64,000 bases of DNA from Membranihabitans marinus. GTDB taxonomy: Bacteria; Bacteroidota; Bacteroidia; Chitinophagales; Saprospiraceae. Both the position numbers and the translations under genes were made by a program. The notes beneath the pieces were generated by a model. The model saw only the letters and a list, made by a program, of their open reading frames with translations, searched no databases and had not been told where the DNA came from. Numbering within the stretch: position 1 is the stretch's first letter; the number at the start of each line of letters is the position of its first letter. Location of the stretch: NCBI RefSeq assembly GCF_021729155.1, contig NZ_JAJQYA010000001.1:124001-188000 (forward strand), read 5' to 3'. Positions 56,899-64,000 of this stretch are shown in pieces.

Positions 56899-57996
56899 TT
56901 GACCGCTAAACCCTACCAAAGAATATCTTCCATTGACGCACTACGTGGATTTGATATGTTAATGATCATTTTCTGTGATCAATTTTTTCGATATTTAAAC
57001 AGAGGAGTCGACACTCCATTAACCGCTTTTTTGGCGAGGCAATTTACCCATCCAGAATGGTATGGATTTCATTTTTATGATATAGTTATGCCGTTGTTTT
57101 TATTTGTTGTGGGTGCAGTGATTCCCTATTCACTTTCGAGAATTAAGGATGGATCGTCAGATTTAAAGCCCGTATACCAACGGTTGTTGCGGCGATTTGT
57201 GATACTGTTTATATTGGGCTGGATCGTACAGGGAAATTTATTGGCATGGGATAGCAATACTTTTAAAATATTCAGCAATACGCTACAGGCCATTGCCGTG
57301 GGCTATGTCGCATCATCTCTGGCATATTTACATTTGAAACCCAAGGCTAGGTATATTATGTTTGCGCTTTGTCTCTTGATATATGCGGTTATATTAACGT
57401 TGCCCAGCGTACCCGAATTTGGACGCAGTGTACTACGACCCGATCAAAATTTTGCAATTTATTTTGATAGACTCATCATGGGAGGTTGGGACGATGGCAC
57501 GCAATATACATGGTTATTGACAGGATTTGGTTTTACAGCTACTACTTTGTCTGGAATGTTTGCCGGTGAGTTAATCCGTTCCTCTTTACCTAGGCCGAAG
57601 GTGGCTCAATATTTATTCCTTATTGGAATAGCAGGTATTGCATTGGGCTTAATATGGGGTATATGGCATCCTATAGTCAAGAAATTATGGACGAGTTCAT
57701 TTGTGTTATTCCTTTCAGGGATTTGCTTTGTATTGTTGGCTATTTTCTATTATGTTATTGATGTGAAGGGCTATAATAAATGGATATTTCCGCTAAAAGT
57801 TATCGGGATGAATGCAATAACAGCATACGTACTGTCTCATGTGATTTCATTTTCAGACATTGCAGATGATGTTCTTTTTGGTTTAGAGTCGTTTGTTCCT
57901 GCTTTTTACCCCCTCATTAAAGCTACTGGTGGATTTTTAATATTATATGCTTTATTGTGGTATATGTATAAAAATAAAACTTTTGTCAAGGTTTAG
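56899..57996 (+). CDS. DUF5009/HGSNAT-like membrane acyltransferase
   Basis: 365 residues from a TTG start (an ATG at 56894 is closed by a stop within two codons). Begins with RISSIDALRGFDMLMIIFCD, the family signature, and has about 10 membrane segments. PLFLFVVGAVIPYSLSRIKD and IFSNTLQAIAVGYVASSLAY are typical, as is IGMNAITAYVLSHVI near the end. The eukaryotic relative moves acetyl groups across the lysosomal membrane onto glucosamine; bacterial members are thought to modify or help use amino sugars. In PULs they often accompany GlcNAc-containing glycans. Here a similar role on a sugar part is inferred. Confidence 0.85.
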   Translation: MTAKPYQRISSIDALRGFDMLMIIFCDQFFRYLNRGVDTPLTAFLARQFTHPEWYGFHFYDIVMPLFLFVVGAVIPYSLSRIKDGSSDLKPVYQRLLRRFVILFILGWIVQGNLLAWDSNTFKIFSNTLQAIAVGYVASSLAYLHLKPKARYIMFALCLLIYAVILTLPSVPEFGRSVLRPDQNFAIYFDRLIMGGWDDGTQYTWLLTGFGFTATTLSGMFAGELIRSSLPRPKVAQYLFLIGIAGIALGLIWGIWHPIVKKLWTSSFVLFLSGICFVLLAIFYYVIDVKGYNKWIFPLKVIGMNAITAYVLSHVISFSDIADDVLFGLESFVPAFYPLIKATGGFLILYALLWYMYKNKTFVKV

Positions 57997-58116
57997 GGGA
58001 GACAATTGCATTATTCTATAAGTTTAATATTCTAAGTCTTTAGCTATGAGGGTAAATGGTTATTAAAATATCATTAATTCGTAATTTTATATAGATCTAT
58101 ATCTATGGTTATTGTA

Positions 58117-58124
58117 TATATTTG
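58117..58124 (+). promoter_or_regulatory. Candidate -7 element of the purple-acid-phosphatase-like gene
   Basis: TATATTTG, an exact TAnnTTTG, 36 bases before the ATG at 58160. No clear -33 TTTG. It would place transcription downstream of the alternative TTG start at 58112, which supports the 58160 start. Confidence 0.35.
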
Positions 58125-58159
58125 AATGTATGTATTTTACAATAATTGAAAATAATAAG

Positions 58160-59533
58160 ATGAGGATTTCTAAAACCATTGCGCTTTTATTAAGCTGTAT
58201 TTTAACGGGCTATATAGCCACAGCACAAGAATTTTTACCTACTGAATATCCAGACAGAATAATACTAACTTTTGGTGATGCTGATGCTAACTTGGCTGTA
58301 ACTTGGAGGACAGATGGTTCTGTGAGTGAGGGCATAGTGGAAATCGCCAAAGCCGATGGGAATCCAGATTTTGTAAGAGATAAGAAGTCATACAAAGCTA
58401 AGATTACTCCCTATGATGAAGCAGGGGTGAAGGCCAACTATTTTTCATTGGTCATGGATGATTTAGAACCCAATACTTTATATGCTTACCGAGTCGGTAG
58501 TGAAGAACGATGGAGTGAATGGTTTCAAACCACTACCCCTTCCGATGAGGTGGCACCATTTTCATTCTTGTATTTTGGTGATGCACAAAACGACCTAAAG
58601 TCAATGTGGTCACGAACCATTCGCCAGGCCAATCTTCATGGTAAAAAAGTAAATTTCATGATCCATGCTGGTGATTTGGTGAATCGTGGTGTAAATGATA
58701 ATGAATGGGGAGAGTGGTTTTATGCCGGAGGATGGTTGTACGGAATGATTCCCAGTATAGCTACACCTGGAAATCATGAATATTACAAAGATGAAAACGA
58801 TAATCGCAAGTTGACTCCTCTATGGCAACCTACTTTTGAAAATCCTATGAACGGTCCCAAAGGTTTGAAAGAATCTGTGTATTTTGTAGATTATCAAGGT
58901 TGTCGATTTATTTCTTTCAATACCCAAGGCTTATTCGCTGATCCAGAAAATTCTCCACAACCAAAATGGTTGGATTCCGTATTGGCCAATAATGATCAAA
59001 AATGGACCATCGTTACAATGCACCATCCAGTATATTCTTCTGGTTATGGACGAGATAATGAAGAATTGAGAAATCTTCTAAAGCCGATGTTTGAAAAATA
59101 CGATGTGGACTTAGTACTGCAAGGACATGACCACGCCTATGGAAGAGGGGGTAATGTACCTGTAGGATTAAAGAATAGAAATATCGATGGTCCGGTTTAT
59201 GTAGTTTCTGTGAGTGGACCCAAAATGTATAATCTGTCACTAGGAGATTGGATGGACCGTGGCGCAGCAAGTCGTCAATTGTATCAGTTAATCGATGTTT
59301 CTGCCGACACCATTCACTATGCATCCTATACTACTTCTGGTGAATTATACGACGAGTTTGAGCTTATAAAAAGAGATCATCAAAAGTTATTTATCGATCA
59401 TGCGGCCAATGCCGAGCTTGAGGAGGCCCTATATCCACCTATGAGATACCAAGAGCGATTTGAGGACAAGGATTGGAAAGAGTTTAACGATCGGTTGAAG
59501 GAATACAAAGCCAAGAAAAGTCAAGATCAATAA
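58160..59533 (+). CDS. Secreted purple-acid-phosphatase-like metallophosphoesterase
   Basis: 457 residues from the ATG at 58160; the frame runs back to a TTG at 58112, but only the later start gives a normal signal peptide (MRISKTIALLLSCILTGYIA then TAQE). Residues about 25-110 resemble the purple acid phosphatase N-terminal fibronectin-like domain (RIILTFGDADANLAVTWRTD). The catalytic part has LYFGDAQND, IHAGDLVNRG, TPGNHEYYK, TMHHPVYSSGYGR and LQGHDHAYGR, all metal ligands present. This is the third extracytoplasmic phosphatase of the locus and probably has its own promoter. It ends before a strong shared terminator. Confidence 0.9.
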   Translation: MRISKTIALLLSCILTGYIATAQEFLPTEYPDRIILTFGDADANLAVTWRTDGSVSEGIVEIAKADGNPDFVRDKKSYKAKITPYDEAGVKANYFSLVMDDLEPNTLYAYRVGSEERWSEWFQTTTPSDEVAPFSFLYFGDAQNDLKSMWSRTIRQANLHGKKVNFMIHAGDLVNRGVNDNEWGEWFYAGGWLYGMIPSIATPGNHEYYKDENDNRKLTPLWQPTFENPMNGPKGLKESVYFVDYQGCRFISFNTQGLFADPENSPQPKWLDSVLANNDQKWTIVTMHHPVYSSGYGRDNEELRNLLKPMFEKYDVDLVLQGHDHAYGRGGNVPVGLKNRNIDGPVYVVSVSGPKMYNLSLGDWMDRGAASRQLYQLIDVSADTIHYASYTTSGELYDEFELIKRDHQKLFIDHAANAELEEALYPPMRYQERFEDKDWKEFNDRLKEYKAKKSQDQ

Positions 59534-59586
59534 AATGAGAAGATTTGTCGGATTATAAACAGTAGTTTTTTTAGCTGACTTACTGA

Positions 59587-59642
59587 TATAAATAAAAGAG
59601 AGGGCATAAATTTTATAATTTATGCCCTCTCTTTTATTTATA
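59587..59642. terminator. Bidirectional rho-independent terminator
   Basis: Perfect 26-base-pair stem (59587-59612 with 59617-59642) with a 4-base loop. A-rich and T-rich ends act on either strand. It lies between the convergent phosphatase gene (ends 59533) and DUF1080 gene (ends 59691). Confidence 0.9.
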
Positions 59643-59690
59643 CCGATGGTTGAATTCTTTATATCGGTCCTTGCTTTTAGTATTAATTCC

Positions 59691-60413
59691 TTACTTCATG
59701 GTATTTCCACTGGGTAACTCAATGACTGTTAGATTTTTAAAATGAATTTCTGCACCCTCACTTTCAAGACACATATAACCTTTGCGTTGAGAAGATTGGG
59801 CAATTCCATTGACAAATTTTCCGTTGACCGATAGCTTTATTACCCCATCTACACATACTACATCATAGGTATTCCATTCGCCTTTGGGTTTACATCGATT
59901 TTCTATGGATTTGCTTCGCCTTCCACGAGGATTGTCAGGCAGGGTTTCAACCCCACCTACACCAAACAATTCACCGTGAACATAGGCTATAGGAGGTCGG
60001 ACACCGTCTTTGGTATTGATTTCAACCCAATCCAATTCTAGCATCTGTACTTCAACCCCATCTGGCAATCTATTTTTACCTGGTTCGGCATTGCTCCACA
60101 TAAACATACCTGAGTTGCCACCGGCTTCCATATGCTTCCACTCGACATGGAGGATATAGTTTTCAAAGTGTCGTTGGCTTCTAACTACACCTATTGGATC
60201 ACCACTACATATGAGGATACTGTCTTCCAAACGCCAAGTTGCTGGTGTGGTATTGACATTGAACCAAGAGATGGTTTCTTTCTCTATAGGCTGTAGGTCA
60301 AGGCTGGAGTTGAGAGGCAGAACTTCTCCAAATTGAAATAATTCAGTCTGGGATTCAGCTATTTGTATAAAACTGGCTAAGATTATACTGGTAATGAATA
60401 TTTTATATACCAT
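59691..60413 (-). CDS. DUF1080 (3-keto-disaccharide hydrolase-like) secreted protein
   Basis: 240 residues with a signal peptide (to about 21, AESQT). Beta-sandwich motifs: [97 protein letters not shown]1080 members include enzymes that cleave 3-keto-glycosides after oxidation of the sugar C3. It is encoded 3 bases downstream of a Gfo/Idh/MocA oxidoreductase gene, the enzyme class that performs such oxidations, so the two probably act in sequence. Paralogue at 45415-46188. Confidence 0.9.
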   Translation of the reverse strand: MVYKIFITSIILASFIQIAESQTELFQFGEVLPLNSSLDLQPIEKETISWFNVNTTPATWRLEDSILICSGDPIGVVRSQRHFENYILHVEWKHMEAGGNSGMFMWSNAEPGKNRLPDGVEVQMLELDWVEINTKDGVRPPIAYVHGELFGVGGVETLPDNPRGRRSKSIENRCKPKGEWNTYDVVCVDGVIKLSVNGKFVNGIAQSSQRKGYMCLESEGAEIHFKNLTVIELPSGNTMK

Positions 60414-60416
60414 AAT

Positions 60417-61694
60417 TTACAATACTTTAGTTTGACCCGGAATGGCTATAGGATGATGGGGAACTTTAAGATCCCATGAGTAATCTTCTATTTTGGGTCC
60501 TAGGCTAATTTCAGAATTTATGGCTTCTTCCCAAGTTATTTCGCTTCCACTATACCCCACCATACGACCGAGTACTGCCAACATCGAGCTATTGGCCATC
60601 CAAGTCCCGTTGTTAATGGGTTGGTTATTCCTTATGGCTTGAAATAATTCGTCGTGCTGGGTCTGGTACATATTGTTGCGTTCACCACTATAAGACCATG
60701 AATTTTTTCCCGATATTTCCCATTTTCTACCCAAGGCAATGTGTGCATATCCTTCAGATCCAAAAACATCTACGGTGTTCTTGCCAGTACATTTGGATTG
60801 TTGTCGAGTAAATAAATATCCTTTTACATCGTTTTCGTAATCGTATTCAATGGCAAAATGGTCAAATACATTGCCGTAAATTGGATCGGTTCTTTTTTGT
60901 CTTCCTCCAGTGCCGATGGCTTTTATTGGGGTTTTATCTCCCATAGCCCAGGCCAATAGATCAAGACTGTGAACGGATTGTTCACTTATAAAGTCACCAG
61001 ATAACCAGTCGTAATACAACCAATTTCGCAGATGATATTCCATATCTGTCCATTCTGGTTTTCTGGGTTTAGACCATAATTCTCCACCATAACGAGTAGT
61101 GGTTACACTTCTGATTTCACCGACATCACCGGCTAAAATTCTTTCGTATATAGCTCGGTTGGATACGTCATATCTAAAGCAGAATCCACAGACAATAGAC
61201 AGCTTTTTGGCTTCGGCATCTCTTGCAGCTGCCAATACTTTGCGCACTCCTGGAGCATCAATGGCAACGGGCTTTTCACAAAAAACATGCTTGCCGGCCT
61301 TAATAGAAGCGGCTAGATGATCAGGTCGAAAGCAAGGTGGAGTGGTAAGGATAACTACGTCTACGCCAGAATCAATTACTTTTTGATAGGCATCAAATCC
61401 AATAAATTTATGACTGTCTGAAACTTTTAATTTCTCAGGGTTTTCCTCTTTCAATGCTTCGTAAGCCGTCTCCAGCTTGTCTAAGAAAATATCTCCCATA
61501 GCCGTTAATTCCACATTGGGATCGGCATTCATTGCCTGAGCAGCTGCTCCAGTGCCTCGTCCACCGCAGCCGATTAATCCTACTTTTAATATTTTGGTTT
61601 TGCTGGATTGAAATAAATCAATATTGGGTAATATAGAACTTCCGATGGCCATCGCACCAGAAGATTTAATAAAATGGCGTCTTGTGGTATCCAT
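60417..61694 (-). CDS. Exported Gfo/Idh/MocA-family oxidoreductase
   Basis: 425 residues. Twin-arginine signal TTRRHFIKSSGAMAIGSSIL, so a folded, cofactor-loaded protein is sent to the periplasm. The Rossmann motif VGLIGCGGRGTGAAAQA (about 38-54) binds NAD(P). FCEKPVAIDAPGVRKVL at about 139-155 carries the family's catalytic Lys (EKP). RNWLYYDWLSGDFISEQSVH SLDLLAW-type segment carries the conserved His. Family members in glycan loci oxidise or reduce sugars; with the downstream DUF1080 gene (3 bases apart) a 3-keto-glycoside pathway is likely. Substrate unproven. Confidence 0.92.
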   Translation of the reverse strand: MDTTRRHFIKSSGAMAIGSSILPNIDLFQSSKTKILKVGLIGCGGRGTGAAAQAMNADPNVELTAMGDIFLDKLETAYEALKEENPEKLKVSDSHKFIGFDAYQKVIDSGVDVVILTTPPCFRPDHLAASIKAGKHVFCEKPVAIDAPGVRKVLAAARDAEAKKLSIVCGFCFRYDVSNRAIYERILAGDVGEIRSVTTTRYGGELWSKPRKPEWTDMEYHLRNWLYYDWLSGDFISEQSVHSLDLLAWAMGDKTPIKAIGTGGRQKRTDPIYGNVFDHFAIEYDYENDVKGYLFTRQQSKCTGKNTVDVFGSEGYAHIALGRKWEISGKNSWSYSGERNNMYQTQHDELFQAIRNNQPINNGTWMANSSMLAVLGRMVGYSGSEITWEEAINSEISLGPKIEDYSWDLKVPHHPIAIPGQTKVL

Positions 61695-62027
61695 ACATTA
61701 TTTTTTGCTTGTATTAATCCCATGAATTTAATAAAATATTGACTGGAAGAAAATTTATTGTGAGTACATTTTTAAAATGTGTGAGCGCAAACATATTTTA
61801 AAGCCTATTTGCAGTTTAAATTATTATGGCTAGAAATTGTTTTTTCATTGTTGTGACCATGAATTTGCTTAATCTCTTATGAAGTAAACATGTGAAGATT
61901 TATATAATTTTATAGTCTTTTGTTCTTATCTAGGGAATATTTCACGATGTATACTGGGATTTGTCTTGGTGTTGTAAGGATAATCCTATATATTTATTTT
62001 ATTGTATAAACAATTAAATATAATAGT
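61695..62027. promoter_or_regulatory. 333-base divergent promoter region of Gfo/Idh/MocA and mscL
   Basis: No coding sequence seen. On the minus strand TATGTTTG at 61788-61795 is an exact TAnnTTTG, 94 bases before the oxidoreductase start, but without a matching -33 element. No clear promoter for mscL was found by eye. Confidence 0.3.
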
Positions 62028-62477
62028 ATGGGAATGGTTAAAGACTTCAAAGATTTTGCAATAAAGGGAAATATGGTCGATATGGCCATTGGTATCGTTT
62101 TAGGTGCCGCCTTTGGTACTGTGGTTAAATCATTGGTGAGTGATGTAGTTACACCTATAGTAGCTTCCATTTTTAAAATGCCTGATTTTGCCAATTTGTT
62201 TTTTGTGCTCAGAGCTCCTGAGACATTGCCTGAAGGAGTTGCCAGTGTTGGTGACATAACATCACTACAAGAGTTGCGAGATGCCGGTGGGGTTGCTCTA
62301 GCTTACGGAAGTTTTATAAATGCCGTCATTGCTTTTATCATTGTAGCTTTGGCTTTATGGGTTATCGTTCGAGCAATTAATAAATTGAAGAAAGAGGAAG
62401 AAGCACCAGCTCCTGCCCCTGCAGGACCATCAGAATTGGATGTATTGTTAGAAATACGCGATTCCTTGAAAAAGTAA
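62028..62477 (+). CDS. mscL: Large-conductance mechanosensitive channel
   Basis: Pentameric inner-membrane valve that releases solutes on osmotic downshock. 149 residues, normal length. N-terminal amphipathic helix and first membrane segment KDFKDFAIKGNMVDMAIGIV LGAAFG-type sequence, the second segment ALAYGSFINAVIAFIIVALA, and the C-terminal charged helix after KKEEEAPAPAPAGPS, ending in LLEIRDSLKK. ATG at 62028 gives the classical start MGMVKDF. A terminator follows closely. Confidence 0.96.
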   Translation: MGMVKDFKDFAIKGNMVDMAIGIVLGAAFGTVVKSLVSDVVTPIVASIFKMPDFANLFFVLRAPETLPEGVASVGDITSLQELRDAGGVALAYGSFINAVIAFIIVALALWVIVRAINKLKKEEEAPAPAPAGPSELDVLLEIRDSLKK

Positions 62478-62484
62478 ATATTGG

Positions 62485-62513
62485 AAAAAGGGAGGATAAT
62501 TCCTCCCTTTTTT
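62485..62513 (+). terminator. Rho-independent terminator of mscL
   Basis: A 12-base-pair stem (62485-62496 with 62501-62512), 4-base TAAT loop and T-run, 8 bases after the mscL stop codon. Confidence 0.85.
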
Positions 62514-62694
62514 ATTATGAGTATCGGTCTATTATATCGTTAAATCCTAGAATTTAAGAGTGTTTCCAATTAACTATTGATTTCTGATTTTATTTATTGA
62601 GGATTTGACCTATCAACATTTGAGATAAGGTATTTGGGAGTCTTTAAAGGGAGGTAATATGAATTTCTAATCATTTCACCTCTCTGGATTAGGA

Positions 62695-63402
62695 TTATTT
62701 TGCCATGGCGAGTTTGCGCAAATCTAGTGGCATTTTTTCAATGGCATAGCGAAGTGCGGTACGGGGCATGGTATTTTTGTGTGTCATCACATATTCGAAA
62801 ACTTCTTTCTCTCTGTGTTTACTATAGCCTTTTAACATCCACCCATAACCTTTTTGGACCATGTCCTCTTCGTCATTGCGCAAGATATCGGCCAGCTGAA
62901 TACATTTTGCGAAATATATATTTTTTCGAGAAGGAAGAATAAGAGATACAGCTGCTGCCCTCCTCATCCATAAATTTTCTGATTTGGCCCAAGTATCGAG
63001 CCGGTGAATGTAATCGGGATATTTAAGCAAAAATGAACCGATAGCCCGAGTACACAAAGAGTCGCATGTAGCCCAATTGTCAATATTTTCTTCCACCCAT
63101 TTCTGAAATATTTCAAAGTCTTCAACGACATAATCTTTTCTCATATAAAAGGCAATATCTGCTGCGATAATGGCTTCCTCGATATATCCTGTAGCCATGA
63201 GTTGGGTACAAATATCATAGATGGTCAATCTGTCTTCAGTTTTTAATGATTCATAGATTTCCACACTTAGACCATGGATTAATGGAGCTTTAACTCCAAA
63301 TGTTTTGATGTCGCTCTTAAAATAATAGGCTGTTTTTTTCTTCCCTTTTTCACTGCTCCAGGTGTGGAGTTGTTCTCTTATCGATTCTAATACCATCTGC
63401 AT
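62695..63402 (-). CDS. AlkD-like DNA alkylation repair protein
   Basis: 235 residues made of HEAT-like helical repeats. Typical segments: KTAYYFKSDIKTFGVKAPLI HGL-type N-terminus (the YFK.....GV pattern of AlkD), WVEENIDNWATCDSLCTRAI, the conserved LRAA-like SENLWMRRAAAVSLILPSRK and MVQKGYGWMLKGYSKHREKE, and a terminal TMPRTALRYAIEKMPLDLRK. AlkD-type glycosylases remove bulky or cationic alkylated bases without flipping them. Single gene, between mscL and the channel gene. Confidence 0.9.
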   Translation of the reverse strand: MQMVLESIREQLHTWSSEKGKKKTAYYFKSDIKTFGVKAPLIHGLSVEIYESLKTEDRLTIYDICTQLMATGYIEEAIIAADIAFYMRKDYVVEDFEIFQKWVEENIDNWATCDSLCTRAIGSFLLKYPDYIHRLDTWAKSENLWMRRAAAVSLILPSRKNIYFAKCIQLADILRNDEEDMVQKGYGWMLKGYSKHREKEVFEYVMTHKNTMPRTALRYAIEKMPLDLRKLAMAK

Positions 63403-63838
63403 AACCTATTCTTTTCCCTAAAAATAATCGCTTTAATGAATTTCTGATAATTTATTTCCGGTTAAACCAAAGGTCGATTTACGAACATTGGTTGCCTATT
63501 GGGTAATTTTGCTCCATCATTTATATATTACATTGTTATTTTACATCAGAACTTTATTCACTAATTTTGAATATTAATAAAAATATACTGATTTTATTAT
63601 GGTGAATTATACATTAATCCATTGATGCTAAAATATTTAAATCATATAAAATATATTTACAACAAAATATCCTAATGACTTTAGGGAAATTCAAATATTT
63701 CATGGGGCTATTATTTAATTATTTCTTAAAACGTTAAATAATAGAAAGCTAAGTCATTAATATAAGTTAGAATCGCTTTTTTATAAGATTTATACGATAT
63801 TAGATAAGTACGCCTACGATGATCCTAAAACATAAATT
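63403..63838. other. 436-base AT-rich noncoding stretch
   Basis: Divergent upstream region of the AlkD-like gene and the channel gene at 63839. No RNA gene, repeat or credible small ORF seen; no exact promoter consensus found. Confidence 0.4.
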
Positions 63839-64000
63839 ATGTTTCTATTTAAAACGCTAAGAACTTTTCTAAGGGATAAAGATTACCAAGACCTCTTAAT
63901 TACTACAACCATTATCATAGGATTGGGTGGAATAGCCTATCATTATATTGAAGGATGGAGTTGGATTGATTCTATTTATTTTTCTATAATCACGCTAACC
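63839..64000 (+). CDS. Ion channel (potassium-channel-like), 3' part outside the window
   Basis: Reads MFLFKTLRTFLRDKDYQDLL and then a membrane helix ITTTIIIGLGGIAYHYIEGW, followed by SWIDSIYFSIITLT at the right edge. The helix, YIEGWSWIDSIYFSIITLT pore helix and the expected next residues (a TVGYGD-type filter, not in the window) identify a two-helix ion-transport (Ion_trans_2) potassium channel. 54 codons are seen, with an ATG start. The filter and C-terminus cannot be checked. Confidence 0.75.
   Translation, partial: MFLFKTLRTFLRDKDYQDLLITTTIIIGLGGIAYHYIEGWSWIDSIYFSIITLT

Noticed and set aside
56713-56919. 68-codon minus-strand frame
   Set aside because: Overlaps the start of the DUF5009-like gene and shows no recognisable motif; kept only as a remark on the gap.

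Overview
This is an AT-rich bacterial chromosomal window that reads as Bacteroidota. The evidence is three SusC/SusD outer-membrane pairs, lipoproteins with Bacteroidota-type signal peptides, an ECF sigma/FecR pair, ASPIC/UnbV (CRTAC1-like) FG-GAP proteins, and a few TAnnTTTG-type promoter elements. A free-living, probably aquatic member of the Saprospiria/Cytophagia/Chitinophagia side of the phylum is plausible, but the class is inference. I see no rRNA, tRNA, CRISPR array, transposon or phage.

Layout. (1) 1-4.0 kb, housekeeping: mreB (runs off the left edge), an M16 peptidase-like protein without its zinc motif, dnaN and nadD. (2) 4.1-22.1 kb, all on the minus strand: two tandem modules of susC, susD and a large FG-GAP/ASPIC protein; the second ends in a vanadium-haloperoxidase-like enzyme. 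(3) 22.1-36.5 kb, mixed single genes: carbonic anhydrase, RNase HII, a TonB receptor, acyl-CoA dehydrogenase, VOC protein, nitrilase-family hydrolase, GNAT, CvfB-like and DUF1456 proteins, small membrane proteins and lipoproteins, and an alpha/beta hydrolase. A gene-poor 855-base stretch lies at 30.9-31.7 kb. (4) 36.5-44 kb: DASS transporter, a secreted calcineurin-like phosphoesterase facing a phosphate-selective-porin-like protein, then a Wzz-like/O-antigen-ligase pair. (5) 44.3-47.1 kb: an unrecognised protein with kinase-like (APH fold) landmarks, a DUF1080 lipoprotein, and small proteins. (6) 47.3-61.7 kb: a divergent ECF sigma/FecR pair, a SusC with an N-terminal STN signalling domain, SusD, two phosphoesterases, a DUF5009/HGSNAT-like membrane protein, a purple-acid-phosphatase-like enzyme, then on the opposite strand Gfo/Idh/MocA and DUF1080 genes. 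(7) 62-64 kb: mscL, an AlkD-like protein and the start of an ion channel gene.

How it fits together. Region 6 looks like an inducible uptake locus. A ligand at the STN-SusC receptor would signal through FecR to the ECF sigma factor. Secreted phosphatases would strip phosphate from the substrate, and a 3-keto-glycoside type pathway (oxidoreductase plus DUF1080) may act on a sugar part. With the phosphoesterase and porin of region 4, phosphate-containing organic matter is a reasonable guess. Region 2 lacks glycosidases; its cargo is unknown, and the repeated pairing of SusCD with ASPIC proteins, with one haloperoxidase, is the most unusual multi-gene arrangement here. The kinase-like protein at 44298-45347 is the best single candidate for an undescribed family.
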